Shown here piece by piece: positions 23,782-35,279 of a stretch of 64,000 nucleotides of DNA (position 1 is the stretch's first letter; the number at the start of each line of letters is the position of its first letter). The notes beneath the pieces are model-generated. The model was not told the DNA's origin. It ran no database searches and was given only the letters and a program-made list of their open reading frames with translations. Origin of the DNA: Diphasiastrum complanatum (lineage: Eukaryota; Streptophyta; Lycopodiopsida; Lycopodiales; Lycopodiaceae); assembly GCA_029204225.1 (NCBI GenBank), contig CM055114.1, forward strand, positions 10,649,634 to 10,713,633, read 5' to 3'. The position numbers and the translations under genes were made by a program.

Positions 23782-26700
23782 ATGGCTACAAATGGAGGCT
23801 ACATGTTGGAAAGCAATGATAGGCTTACCTCCCTCAACTATTCTACTTGGAAAGTAAGGATGGAGTCTTTGCTTGAGATGAATGAGTTGATGGATATTGT
23901 TGTAGGTGTGGAGGAGAGACCTTTGGCACCTCAAGAACAATTGAGGTATGACAAGAGGGCAAAGAAAGCCCTTCACATGATCAAGATGAATGTGACAAAT
24001 GAGCTTATCAAAGAGGTTGGTAAGTGCACATCATCTAGTGAAGCTTGGGAAGCCTTGAAGAAGGTTTATGAATCCAAGTCTACTTCTAGAGTGTTGACTT
24101 TAAGAAGGCAAATCTTTTCTTGTATGCAAAAGAAGAGTGAGAATGGACATGCTTTTGTTTTGAGAGTTAAAGCATTGAATGATGAGTTAGCATGCATTAA
24201 TGATGGCATAAATAATGAGGAGCTTGTTCAAGTGATTCTCAATGGCTTGTTGGATGATCATGCTAATCTTGTTCAAAGTTATGCTATCCAAAAATGTTTA
24301 CCAAGTGTTGGAGACTTGCAAGAGGTCTTGTTGGCTGAAGAATTCAGGTTGCAAGCAAGAGTGGGAGCATCTTCTACATCTCAAGGAGGAGAAGAGGAGG
24401 CAATGTTCTCTAAAGGCAAGTTCAAGGGCAAAGGTAAAAGCAATTGGTCTAAAGGGCAAGACCAAGGTGAGCACTCTACTTTTGGCAAAAAGAAGGATAG
24501 ATCTAAGCTAAAATGTTTCTATTGTGGAGTCAAAGGGCATTTTGCTAGTGATTGTTTTAAGAAAAAGAGGGATCAAGGGGAAAAGCAAACCAATCTAACT
24601 ATTGATGAGGGTGGAGATGAGCTTCTTTCAAATGATGCTTTTGTTATGTCATCTTGCTTGTTGGCTAATCATGGAGACATTGATCCTTGGTGGATTGATA
24701 GTGGAGCCACTTCTCATATGACATATCATAAAGAGTATTTTTCATCTTTAATGGCATTTGATGGTGATAGGAAGGTAATCTATACCGCAAATGATGGTGA
24801 GTGTGCAATCAAGGGGATTGGCACAATTCCTATTTCACTTTCTACAAATAGGAATATAGAATTGAAAGATGTTTTGCTCATTCCATCCATTACCAAGAAC
24901 TTACTTAGTGTAAGCCAAATGCTTGACAAAGGATTCAAAGTTGAGTTTGATGGTGATGCTTGCTTGATCAAAAAGGGGTGTAGTATCATTGCAAAAGGGA
25001 AAAGGCAAGGGAAATTGTTCAAGCTTGATGCATGTGTTGTTGCTAACCAAGTTGGATGCATGGCAAATGAACAAATGTCAATTCAAGAGGTATGGCATAA
25101 AAGGATGGGACATCTCAACTACAAGGCCTTGGAGGTAATAGCCAAAAAGGAGGTAGTAAGGGGACTTCCCAAGTCTCTTACTTGCTTGAATCATGTTTGT
25201 GAAGAATGTGCTTTGTCTAAATCACATAGATTGCCATATACTAGATCTATATCTAGATCTAAGATGCCTTTTTCTCTCTTGCATTCGGATATTCATGGTG
25301 TTACTACAATTAGCAATGGAGGTGCTAAGATGTATGTAACTTTCATTGATGATTTTAGTAGATTTTGTTGGGTTTATCTACTAAAGAGCAAGGATGAGGT
25401 GTTTGATGTGTTTGTCAAGTTCAAAGTTGCTATTGAGACTCAATTTACAACCAAAATCAAATGCTTGAGGAGCGACAATGGTGGTGAATACATTTCTAAC
25501 AAATTCAAAGCCTTTTGCGATGAGCATGGGATCAAGAGGGAGTACACATGTCCAAGAACACCACAACAAAATGGTGTGGCCGAGAGGAAGAATAGAACCT
25601 TGTGTGAGAGTGCAAAGGCAATGAGATTGAATGCTAATCTTCCTAAACCTTTTTGGAGTGATGCTTTGTTGTGTGCAAATTTCCTATGCAATAGATGGCC
25701 AAGTGTTGTATTGGAAGGAAAAACCCCTTTTGAAGCTTTGTTTGGTACGAAGCCTAATGTCAAGTTTCTAAGAACTTTTGGATGCATTTGCTACTTCAAC
25801 ATTACTCTTGATGATAGAACTAAGGAGGATCCATCTTCAAGAAAGGGCATTTTTGTTGGTTATAGTGAAGTAAGCAAAGCATATAGGATTTATGTTCCTT
25901 CAATCAAGAAAGTGTTCACAAGTAGGGATGTCATTTTTGATGAAAGTAACATTCCAAAAGTTGTTTCAAGTGATGATGGTGTTGTTGCAACTAATGTGCT
26001 TGATGACAATGGAGTTGATGACACATTGGATGAGGATGTTGAAGAAGCCTCTTCAAGTCAAATTCCAAGGAGAACTCCAAGGCATAAAGTGAAACCCTCA
26101 AGGCTCACTTATGATGGCAAAGGTAAGCAAGTGGTGGATGGATCCAACTATGCTTTCCTAACTTCTTTTGATGTACCTTCATGTGTAGATGAAGCAAGGC
26201 AAGAAGAGGAATGGATCCAAGCAATGGATCTTGAGTTTGAAGCACTTATGAAGAACAACACATGGAGATTGGTGGAGCTTCCAAAGGGCAAAAGTGCAAT
26301 TGGATGCAAATGGATCTTCAAGGTAAAGACAAATCAAGATGGATCTATCAACAAGTTGAAGGCAAGGTTGGTGGCTAAAGGTTATGCTCAAGAGCATGGC
26401 ATTGACTATGAGGAAACCTTTGCACCCGTGGCAAAGATGGTGAGCATAAGAGTAATCATTTCCCTTGCAACTCTTTATGGATGGGATCTTTGGCAATTAG
26501 ACATTTCTAATGCTTTCTTGAATGGTGATCTTGAAGAGGAAGTCTACATGGAGCAACCCGAGAGCTATGTTTCTCATAGCAAGCCTAATCATGTGTGTTT
26601 TCTACAAAAAAGTTTGTATGGTCTTAAGCAAGCACCAAGGAGTTGGTATGCTAGGCTTAACTCTTTTCTACTTTCTCAAAACTTCACTATGAGTGAGTAT

Positions 26701-27732
26701 GATCATTCACTTTACTTTAGAATTAGTGCTAATGATGTTACAATCCTTCTAATTTATGTGGATGACATTATTTTAAGTGGAGGGAACAAGGAAGATATAG
26801 AAGATATCAAGAAAGCACTAAAAAAGGAATTTGAAGTGCATGATCTTGGTCTTTTGAGCTATATCTTAGGAATAGAAGTAATTAGAACTTCTCAAATCAC
26901 TTTTATTTCACAAGAGAAGTATGCTATTTCTATTCTCAATAGATTTCATATGGTAGATGCAAATCCTATTGATACACCTATGGAATCACATGTAAAGCTA
27001 ACTATAAGAGGTAATGAAAGATCCTTCGAGGACATTACTCTCTATAGGAAGCTAATAGGTTCTCTTATATATCTAACCATCACAAGACCTGATTTATCTT
27101 ATTGTGTTGGTAGATTAAGCCAATTCATGCAAGATCCTAGCATAGAACATTGGAAACTAGGAAAGAGGATCTTGAGATACATCTCGGGAACAAAAGATTT
27201 TGGCATTGTTTATAGAGGCTCATCACCTAACTTATTTGGTTTTTCAGATTCAGATTTTGCAGGAGACCTTATGGATAGAAAATCCATAAATGCACATGCT
27301 ATTTTCATAGGTGATGGAGCTATCTCATGGATGTCGAAGAAACAAGCAACTATATCACTTTCTTCTAGTGAGGCCGAGTACAAAGCTTTGACATCATGCA
27401 CAAAGGAGATGGTGTGGATCAAGAGGATGATTATGGAGCTTCATTTGCTGGATTTTTCAGAGAGTCCAATCATCTTTTGTGACAACCTTTCAGCCCAAAG
27501 TCTAGCAAGCAATCCGGTTTTCCATGCAAGGAGCAAACATATCGAGGTGGCTTACCATTTTGTGAGAGAACAAGTGTTGGCAAAAGAGATCAAGCTTGAA
27601 CATGTCCCATCAAAGGAATGTGTGGCTGATATCTTTACCAAAGCATTGGGAAAGGACTTATTTTTCAAGCATAGAACAAGTCTTGGTGTACTTTCTAAAT
27701 CTATGCTAAAACTAGTTGAAGAGGGAGTGTGA
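23782..27732 (+). CDS. A gag-pol polyprotein (Ty1/copia)
   Basis: 1316 residues. Gag: MLESNDRLTSLNYSTWKVR near the N-terminus and a copia gag helical domain to about 200. A CCHC zinc knuckle CFYCGVKGHFASDC lies at 245-258. Protease DSGA is at 306-309. The integrase HHCC domain spans about 438-480 (WHKRMGHLNYKALE to CEECALSKSH). The catalytic triad is D503, D565 (RSDNGGEY) and E601 (GVAERKNRTL), with DD35E spacing between the last two. RT starts near 825 and carries WQLDISNAFLNG and YVDDIIL (992-995). RNase H has the SDSDFAGD acidic motif (Asp near 1156), SSSEAEYKAL and FCDNLSA. All catalytic residues that can be checked are present. The start ATG gives MATNGGYMLE, parallel to the starts of C and D. 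Expression is presumably from the LTR promoter; no gag/pol frameshift or stop is seen. Confidence 0.96.
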   Translation: MATNGGYMLESNDRLTSLNYSTWKVRMESLLEMNELMDIVVGVEERPLAPQEQLRYDKRAKKALHMIKMNVTNELIKEVGKCTSSSEAWEALKKVYESKSTSRVLTLRRQIFSCMQKKSENGHAFVLRVKALNDELACINDGINNEELVQVILNGLLDDHANLVQSYAIQKCLPSVGDLQEVLLAEEFRLQARVGASSTSQGGEEEAMFSKGKFKGKGKSNWSKGQDQGEHSTFGKKKDRSKLKCFYCGVKGHFASDCFKKKRDQGEKQTNLTIDEGGDELLSNDAFVMSSCLLANHGDIDPWWIDSGATSHMTYHKEYFSSLMAFDGDRKVIYTANDGECAIKGIGTIPISLSTNRNIELKDVLLIPSITKNLLSVSQMLDKGFKVEFDGDACLIKKGCSIIAKGKRQGKLFKLDACVVANQVGCMANEQMSIQEVWHKRMGHLNYKALEVIAKKEVVRGLPKSLTCLNHVCEECALSKSHRLPYTRSISRSKMPFSLLHSDIHGVTTISNGGAKMYVTFIDDFSRFCWVYLLKSKDEVFDVFVKFKVAIETQFTTKIKCLRSDNGGEYISNKFKAFCDEHGIKREYTCPRTPQQNGVAERKNRTLCESAKAMRLNANLPKPFWSDALLCANFLCNRWPSVVLEGKTPFEALFGTKPNVKFLRTFGCICYFNITLDDRTKEDPSSRKGIFVGYSEVSKAYRIYVPSIKKVFTSRDVIFDESNIPKVVSSDDGVVATNVLDDNGVDDTLDEDVEEASSSQIPRRTPRHKVKPSRLTYDGKGKQVVDGSNYAFLTSFDVPSCVDEARQEEEWIQAMDLEFEALMKNNTWRLVELPKGKSAIGCKWIFKVKTNQDGSINKLKARLVAKGYAQEHGIDYEETFAPVAKMVSIRVIISLATLYGWDLWQLDISNAFLNGDLEEEVYMEQPESYVSHSKPNHVCFLQKSLYGLKQAPRSWYARLNSFLLSQNFTMSEYDHSLYFRISANDVTILLIYVDDIILSGGNKEDIEDIKKALKKEFEVHDLGLLSYILGIEVIRTSQITFISQEKYAISILNRFHMVDANPIDTPMESHVKLTIRGNERSFEDITLYRKLIGSLIYLTITRPDLSYCVGRLSQFMQDPSIEHWKLGKRILRYISGTKDFGIVYRGSSPNLFGFSDSDFAGDLMDRKSINAHAIFIGDGAISWMSKKQATISLSSSEAEYKALTSCTKEMVWIKRMIMELHLLDFSESPIIFCDNLSAQSLASNPVFHARSKHIEVAYHFVREQVLAKEIKLEHVPSKECVADIFTKALGKDLFFKHRTSLGVLSKSMLKLVEEGV
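27718..27727 (+). other. A polypurine tract
   Basis: GAAGAGGGAG directly precedes the 3' LTR and overlaps the last codons of gag-pol. It is the expected plus-strand primer. Confidence 0.8.
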
Positions 27733-28380
27733 AAAATTGTCAACTAGTAGTATTTTCCTAACTTGAGATTTTGTAGGCCTATGGCCAAATAAAAGTTAGA
27801 GATAGGTTCATACATGTATGTAGAGGCCCAAAGTATGTGTACACTACTTTTGAGGTCACATTAATTAGAGGAGGTCGAGTGTGGAGCTCTTCTATTGGCT
27901 CATAATTTGGTGCATTCCTATTTGACCAAATTTCTAGGTATATGGGTGAATCCTATTGGACCCCAATTTTAGCCTATCATAAGACAAGTGGCCAAGAGGC
28001 ACTATGGCTGCTATAAATAGCCATCTCCACGAGTATGTACACATCTCATTTTCATTCTATTGAATGAATGTTATGCTCTTTGAAGGTCCATCTTCTTCTC
28101 TCTCACTTTTTTGTTCATATCTTGCATTCTAGCCACTAGAATTGTGATTTCTTTGTTGCTATGGCTTCACACGTGTGAAATGCAGGTTGTAGGCTCTGAA
28201 GTACGGACAGGGACAGCAAGTTTCTGTTTGTGGAAGCTTATGATCAGATTTTGATGTTTAGTTGATGTTTAGTATGCTTAACATCACAATTTCTATCATT
28301 TTTTCAATCTAGATGTGCATAACTTCCATGGCCAAGATCTTTATGAAACTTTAGCATCTTTTGGATCTGAGTTTTTCACA
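27728..28380 (+). repeat. A 3' LTR
   Basis: 653 bp with no difference from 22520-23172 that I could find by eye. It is followed by the duplication AGCCA. Confidence 0.95.
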
Positions 28381-28389
28381 AGCCATACT

Positions 28390-29204
28390 TGTGAAAAATG
28401 CAAAAATGAGGCCAAAAATCTTGTATATAGGATGATTACACATGTGTGGAGCTTGTTCCCACGTGCGAAAATAGTGTACTTGTCATGTACCATAATCATA
28501 TAGGTTGTACATATGATTTAATTCAAGTTCTAGTGGCGCCAAAAACTAGTTTTCTAGACATATGACACATGGCATCAATCTATTGATTGCATGAGCCACA
28601 TCCTTTGGTTAGGTGTCACATCCCATGTGTAGAGGACAGCTCACATGTGTGGAATAAGCTGAAGTAGACGAATTTTGACTTCTAGAAGATTTTCAAGTAG
28701 ATCTCCATATAGAAGAAAAATGGACCAAAAGTGCTCAAAATAGAAGGTTTTGTCCAAGTGTCAGTTTTGCATGATGAATCATCATATGACAAAGCACCTT
28801 CACACATGTGGGATCAAAGGGATGATCAGTACCACGAGCTTCCACTTATTGTATATATAGAGCCACATTCGGCCATAATCATTGTGAGACACCAATTTTG
28901 GTTCTGGAAGCAATTTTGAGTGATTCTCTCCATTTGTCTACATTTGTTTTGATTGTTTTGAGGTTCTATCAATGTGTACTTAATTTTCAGGTTGGAGTCC
29001 GTACTCAGACAGGGTTTCACATGTGGGAAACCAAAATGTACACCTACCTTCAATTAGTGATTGTTCTTGTTAGGATTTTGTGTCTAGAATTGATCTAGAT
29101 TGATCTTAATCTCAAGTAGATTGATAGATCAAGTATCTGACAACCAATCCCTCTTGAGGATCAGATTAGGATCCACTCTTGGTCCTTTTTGTACTTGTTT
29201 CACA
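28390..29204 (+). repeat. C 5' LTR
   Basis: 815 bp, TGTGAAAAATGC...TTGTTTCACA, followed by the PBS. It includes ACACATGTGTGG and CACACATGTGGG palindrome variants, and a TATA-like GTATATATAG near 28850. Confidence 0.88.
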
Positions 29205-29806
29205 TGGTATCAGAGCCTAGTACAAGAGGTTTTGTTGAAATTGATAGGGTTAATCCAAATCAAAGCCAAAATTAGCAGTTTTTTGGAAACTAGTCAAATT
29301 TTGTGTAGCGACTTGGATTTGATATCTATTATCAAATTTTTGGTCCAGATCATGTTGTGGGCTGTAGGAACCCTTTTCACACGTGTGAGGCCGTACAGCT
29401 CTGGTTTTGACTAAGAAATTTCAAAAATTTGTAGAATTTGACTCACATACCCAATTTGAGTGATTTTTGGTGCAAAATCAAGCATTTTCTATAGTAAAAC
29501 TAATCTTTCGATTAGTTCTTGGATTAGATCAGCCAAAAAATTAAAATTGAAGCTTGAATTAGGTGCACTAATTGATCTTCTCTGATTTTTTGAGTGTATG
29601 TTGAGGTTGAAGAGAGAAATTGCTAAAAATCATAGATTAAGGAGTGATTTTGTAAGGTTGAGACTAGAATCTAAATTTCCATCATGCTAGATTGGTTCAT
29701 GAGTGATAGGATTGAGTCTATAAGCTTTCTAAATTGCTAGAAGACTTTAGGTTCAGATCTCTTAGAGAAACCAATAAGAGTTTCTAGTGCTTTTTCACAT
29801 TCAAAA

Positions 29807-32800
29807 ATGGCATCAATGGGTGGTTTTTTGCTTGAAGCTAGTGAAAGACTTACATCCACTAATTATGCTACTTGGATAGTTCGAATGGAGTCTTTGCTTG
29901 TACTTCATGATCTTTATGACATAGTACTTGAGGTGGAAGTAGAACCTCAAGGAGGAGTTGAATTGGCTAAGTAGAAAAAGAGATGTAGGGTTGCATTACA
30001 CTGCATAAAAATGAATGTAAGTAATGAACTTTTGAAAGAAATCTCATCTTGTACCACATCCAAAGAGGCATGGGATTCATTAAAAGCCATTTATGGATCC
30101 AAGAACACTTCAAGGATACTCATGCTTATGAATCAATTCCTTCAAAGCATGAAAGGAAGTAGTGAAAGTGCCCAAAATTATGTCTTTAGGATCAAATCTT
30201 TGAATAAAGAGTTGTCTTCTATAGATGATAAAATCAAAGATGATGAATTAGTTCAAATCATTTTGAATGGATTAGGAGATGATTATTCCAATCTTGTTCA
30301 AACCTTTGCTATTCAAGATTCGCTTCCTAGTACTTAAAAACTTCAAAGTGTGCTTGTTAGTGAGGAGAGTAGAATGCTTCATATTAAAAGTAGGATGAGT
30401 TCCTTATCTTTGAATGATGGTGACGAAAAAGCTAACTTTTTTTTGAAAGGCAAGAAGAAGAAGTTTCCATCCAAGAAGACTCAAGACATGGAGATAGAGA
30501 ACAAAGATGGAGCATCAAGTTCCAAAGGCAAGAGCAAGAAGGACAAGAAGAAGCTAAAGTGTTTCTTTTGTGGAAAAAAGGGACATTTTGCATCTGAGTG
30601 CTACAAGAAGAAGAATGCCCAAAAGAAGGACAATCAAGGCAATCTTGTGCTTGAGGAGGAGTAAGAAGGCAATCTATCTTTGATGGTATCCTCACCACAA
30701 ATATCTAATCAAGACACTTGGTGGATTGATAGTGGGGCAAGCTTTCACATGACTTACCAAAAAGACTACTTTTCTAATCTACTTTCTTACAATAGTTCTA
30801 AAAGATTTATCTTCACTGCAAGTGATCAAGAATGTGAGATTGTAGGTGTTGGATCCATTCCTTTATGTCTAGGATCATCTAAAAAAGTAGATCTAGACAA
30901 TGTTCTTTATGTACCTTCAATTACAAAGAACTTGTTGAGTGTAGGACAACTTATGGATAGTGGATTAGATGTACATTTCAAGCATGGAGCATGTTCTATC
31001 CTGAAAGATGAAAAATGTATGCTAGTGGTTTCAAGCAAGGGAGGTTATTCAAATTGGATGCTAATGTGATGGTTGGAAGTGTGAACATGGCAAGGGAGGA
31101 GCTCACTCAATTGGAATTATGGCACAAAAGGTTAGGCCATCCTAACTACAAAGCTATGGAGACCATGGTGACAAATGAGCTAGCAAGAGGACTTCCCAAA
31201 ACCATATCCAAGTGTGGCAAGCTTTGTGAAGCTTGTGGACTCTCCAAATCTCATAAGCTTCCTTTCAAGAGCTATTTGATAAGATCTAACTCTCCTCTTA
31301 ACCGTATACACTTGGATGTTCATTCATTTTCACATGAATCAAATGGTGGAGCTCTAATGTATGTCACTTTTATTGATGATAAATCAAGATACTCTTGGGT
31401 TTATCTCTTGTCTAAGAAAAGTGAAGGTTTTGAGTCCTTTGTAAATTTCAAAACTCTTGTGGAAAAGCAACTTAATACTAGCTTGAAAGTATTAAGAAGT
31501 GATAATGGAGGGAGTACATCTCCAATAGGATGAAAGAGTTTTGTGAAACTACTGGCATAAAGAGAGAGTTTACTTGTACATATAATCCACAACAAAATGG
31601 AGTAGCTGAGAGAAAGAATAGGACACTATGTGAGTGTGCTAAAGCTATGAGATTAGATGCATCTCTTTCTATTTCATTTTGGGGAGAAGCTATTTTATGT
31701 GCAAACTTTCTTTGTAATAGAATGACTAATAGTGCCATTAAAGGACTTACACCTTATGAAGTATTGTTTGACAAAAAGCCAAATCTTAGTGATTTGAAAG
31801 TTTTTGGATGTACTTGTTATGTACATATTCCTTTAGAAACAAGGAAAAAGAAAAATGCCACTTCTTTCAAAGGCATCTTTGTTGGTTATAGTGAAAGTAA
31901 GAAAGCCTATAGGATATATGATCCTATTACAAAAAAAGTTGTTGCTAGTAGAGATGTACTTTTTGATGAATCTCTCCAAGCCAAAGGAAAAGTGACTTCC
32001 AGCAACACTCAACTTGTCAAAGATCATGCTATGGCCGAGGAGGAGCTTCATGAAGATGAAGACCAAGTGGAACCTACTCCAAGTCCAAGGGTGCCAAGAA
32101 GATCAACAAGGACAAGGATTGAGCCATCAAGGCTCACTTATAGTGACAAAGGGGAGCAAAGGGAAGATTCTCAACTACTCAGCTCTTATACTTTCTTGAC
32201 TACTATGCTTGAAGAACCAACTAGTTTTGAGAAAGCAAATAAGTCTCAATATTGGAGGAAAGCTATGCAAGTAGAGTTTGATGCATTAATGGAAAATCAA
32301 ACTTGGAAACTTGTTGATTTACCTTATGGAAAGAAGCCTCTTACTTGTAAATGGATATATAGATTGAAATATAATCAAGATGGTTCCATTCATAAGTACA
32401 AAGCTAGACTTGTAGCAAAAGGTTTTTTGCAAGTCAAAGGCATAGATTATGATGAAACCTTTGCACCTGTTGCAAAGCTTGTGACCATTAGATTAATCAT
32501 ATGTCTTGCAACTTCTTTCAAATAGGAGCTCTTCCAACTTGATTTGACAAATGCTTTCTTGAATGGATTCTTGGAAGAGGAAATCTACATGTGCCAACCC
32601 GAGGGCTTCATCAAAGATGGAGAAAAAGACAAGGTGTGTCTCTTGAGGAAGAGGGTTTATGGACTCAAGCAAGCACCAAGAGCAAGGTACTCTAGGTTGC
32701 ATTCCTATCTTATTTCCATTGGATTTGTTGTAAGTTCTTATGAACCATCATTGTATTACAAATGTAATGATGGAAAGATCATTATCTTAGTTTTATATGT

Positions 32801-33760
32801 TGATGACATTATACTCACAAGAAATGATCTAGATGGCATTAAGAATGTAAAAGTTTCCTTGTCTAATGAATTTAAGATGGTAGATCTAGGACTTCTTAAA
32901 GTTATACTTGGAATATAAGTCAGTAGAAGTAATGATTTTACGTTCATATGTCAATCTAAGTATGCTAGATCAGTCTTAGCAAGATTTGGCATGATTGATT
33001 GTAAAGGAGTTGAAACTCCTATGGAACTAAGTGTAAAAATTTCTAAGGAAAGTGATGAAGCATCCTTTGAGGACATCACTACCTATAGAATGCTTATTGG
33101 TTCCTTGATATACTTAACTATCACTAGACCAGATCTTAGTTTTTGTGTTGGCAAGTTGAGTAATACATGCAAAGTCCATTAATATGTCATTGGAAAGGAG
33201 CAAAAAGGGTGTTAAGGTACATCTCGGCTACAAAAGACTTTGGAATAGTTTATGAAAGGACTAATATTTGTTTGAGAGCATATTCAGACTCAAGTTTTGC
33301 AGGTGACAAGATGTATAGAAGATCCATAAGTGCATTTGCTACATTCTTATGTGGAGGAGTTATATCTTGGCTTTCCAAAAAGCAAGATACCATCTCTCTT
33401 TCATCAACAGAATCCGAATATAAAGCTATGACAATAATAACAAAGGAGGTTCTTTGGCTTAAAAGGATTTGGAGGAGCCACATGATCAAGGATGAAGACA
33501 TTCCATTCATATATTGTAATAATCAAGCAGCTCAACAACTTGCAAACAATCCCGTCTTCCATGCTCTAACAAAGCACATCGAGATTGCAAATCATTTCAT
33601 GAGGGAGAAAGTGCAAGCAAAGGAGATCAAGCTTATTCATGTTTCATCATTAGATTGCATTGCTGATATACTCACCAAGGCATTGCCTAAAGATCCATTT
33701 ATAAAATTAAGATTGGCTCTTGGAGTTATAGATAGATCTATGCTAGATTTACCAAGCTAG
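29807..33760 (+). pseudogene. C gag-pol pseudogene
   Basis: Starts MASMGGFLLEASERLTSTNY. Stops interrupt it near 29971 (TAG), 30336 (TAA), 30661 (TAA), 32523 (TAG in place of Trp) and 32916 (TAA). Frameshifts fall near 31015, 31515 and 33165. Domains are otherwise complete: zinc knuckle CFFCGKKGHFASEC (30560), protease WWIDSGASFHM (30719), WHKRLGHPNYKAMET, integrase CEACGLSKSHK, FIDDKSRYSWVYLL and YNPQQNGVAERKNRTLCE (about 31580), RT YKARLVAKGFLQVKGIDYDET (about 32396), NAFLNGFLEEE and YVDDIILTRND (about 32797), then RNase H SDSSFAGDK, SSTESEYKAM and CNNQAAQQL. The catalytic motifs survive, so loss of function comes from stops and frameshifts rather than deletion. Confidence 0.9.
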
Positions 33761-33776
33761 ATTTCAAAGCCATACC

Positions 33777-34601
33777 TGTGAAAAATGCAAAAATAAGCTT
33801 AGTAGAGGCCAAAAATCTTGTATATAATTACACATGTGTGGAGTCTGTTCCCATGTGTGAAAATAGTGTACTTGTCATGTACCATAATCATATAGGTACA
33901 TATGATTTAATTCAAGTTCTAGTGGCTAAAAAGGCCAAAAACTAGTTTTCTAGACATATGACACATGACATCAATCTATTGATTGCATGAGCCACATCCT
34001 TTGGTTATGTGTCACATCCCATGTGTAGAGGACAGCTCACATGTGTGGAATAAGCTAAAGTAGACAAATTTTGACTTCTAGAAGATTTTCAAGTAGATCT
34101 CCATATAGAAGGAAAATGGACCAAAAGTACTCAACATAGAAGGTTTTGTCCAAGTGTCAATTTTGCATGATGAATCATCATATGACAAAGCACCTTCACA
34201 CATGTGGGATCAAAGGGATAATCGATACCACGAGCTCTCACTTATTGTATATATGGAGCCACATTTGGCCATAATCATTGTGAGACACCAATCTTGGTTT
34301 TGGAAGCAATTTTGAGTAATTCTCTCCATTTGTCTACATTTGTTTTGATTGTTTTGAGGTTCTATCAATGTGTACTTGATTTTCAGGTTGGAGTCCATAC
34401 TCAGACAGGGTTTCACATGTGGAAAACCAAAAAGTACACCTACCTTCAATTAATGATTGTTCTTGTTAGGATTTTGTGTCTAGAATTGATCTAGATTGAT
34501 CTTAATCTCAAGTAGATTGATAGATCAAGTAATTTGACAACCAATCCCTCTTGAGGATCAGATTAGGATCCACTCTTGGTCCTTTTTGTACTTTTTGCAC
34601 A
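33777..34601 (+). repeat. C 3' LTR
   Basis: 825 bp from TGTGAAAAATGC to CTTTTTGCACA. It matches 28390-29204 apart from small indels and substitutions. Confidence 0.86.
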
Positions 34602-35279
34602 ATACCATGCTTTGAATGCTACTAGCATCAGATGTATGAAGAATGAACAGTTTCTGGATGAATGAGGTTAGAACTGATATTTTTGGGTTTGAATACAGGT
34701 TTTACATAATTCTAACTTTTTACACGTGTGAAAATCAGAGTACTTCATTTCATTCTATTTCCTTGATGTTAGATCCAATGGTAGTGACATTATAGCTTGC
34801 TAGAAAGCTAGAAGAGTCTACTTTCTATTGCAATCAGTTCCAAATCAATCTGATGATCCTAGTAGGAGTTATAAGCTCTTAAAGGAGGGTAGGCAGTGAC
34901 CCAAAACCCAAGTGGACATTTTTTGGTTTGATCAGTTTGATTGCACATTTCATCATTCACAGTTTGTGTAGTCAATCAAAGGTAGAATTGGATAACTCAA
35001 GATTTTGTTGTCATAGTCACATCATTTCACACAAAGGATTGCGTTTGACTTGCATGTATGTTTCTAGAGTGTTTTTCATTCATTTGAAACTCGTGGAAAA
35101 ATTTGACATCTGACTTGTAAGTGTTTCATCAAGAGATAGAGGCTAGATCCAAATTCAAAGTGATTGATTTTTTGTTGTGAGCAAGAACTCACATAATTGT
35201 TGCAAGTTTTTGCATAGGATTTGGTAGAATACCCAATTGTTTTTGGTTTCTATTGTAAAAGAGAAGTAACATATTTGCT
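34602..35279. other. B leader region
   Basis: B sequence between the C insertion and the first pol remnant. It holds TTTTACACGTGTGAAAA at about 34719. No gag frame or zinc knuckle is seen, so B's gag has been lost or was never present. Confidence 0.45.

Larger units (their letters stand above)
22520..28380 (+). mobile_element. A: intact young Ty1/copia retrotransposon
   Basis: A is a complete 5861-bp element with two 653-bp LTRs that look identical by eye, perfect 5-bp target duplications AGCCA (22515-22519 and 28381-28385), a PBS TGGTATCAGAGC directly after the 5' LTR, a purine tract before the 3' LTR, and one uninterrupted 1316-codon gag-pol frame. Protein order gag, protease, integrase, RT, RNase H is diagnostic of Ty1/copia. 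The stop codon overlaps the first bases of the 3' LTR. It inserted into element B, four bases upstream of element C. Nothing visible disables it. Confidence 0.95.
28390..34601 (+). mobile_element. C: full-length but inactivated Ty1/copia element
   Basis: The LTRs are 28390-29204 and 33777-34601, PBS TGGTATCAGAGCC starts at 29205, and a gag-pol pseudogene fills 29807-33760. Flanking pentamers ATACT (28385-28389) and ATACC (34602-34606) differ at one base. The LTRs differ by several small indels: the right copy has CTTAGTAGA near 33802 and AAAAAGG near 33927, while the left has GATG and TTG insertions. C is therefore clearly older than A. It lies inside B just behind B's primer-binding site. 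Confidence 0.9.
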
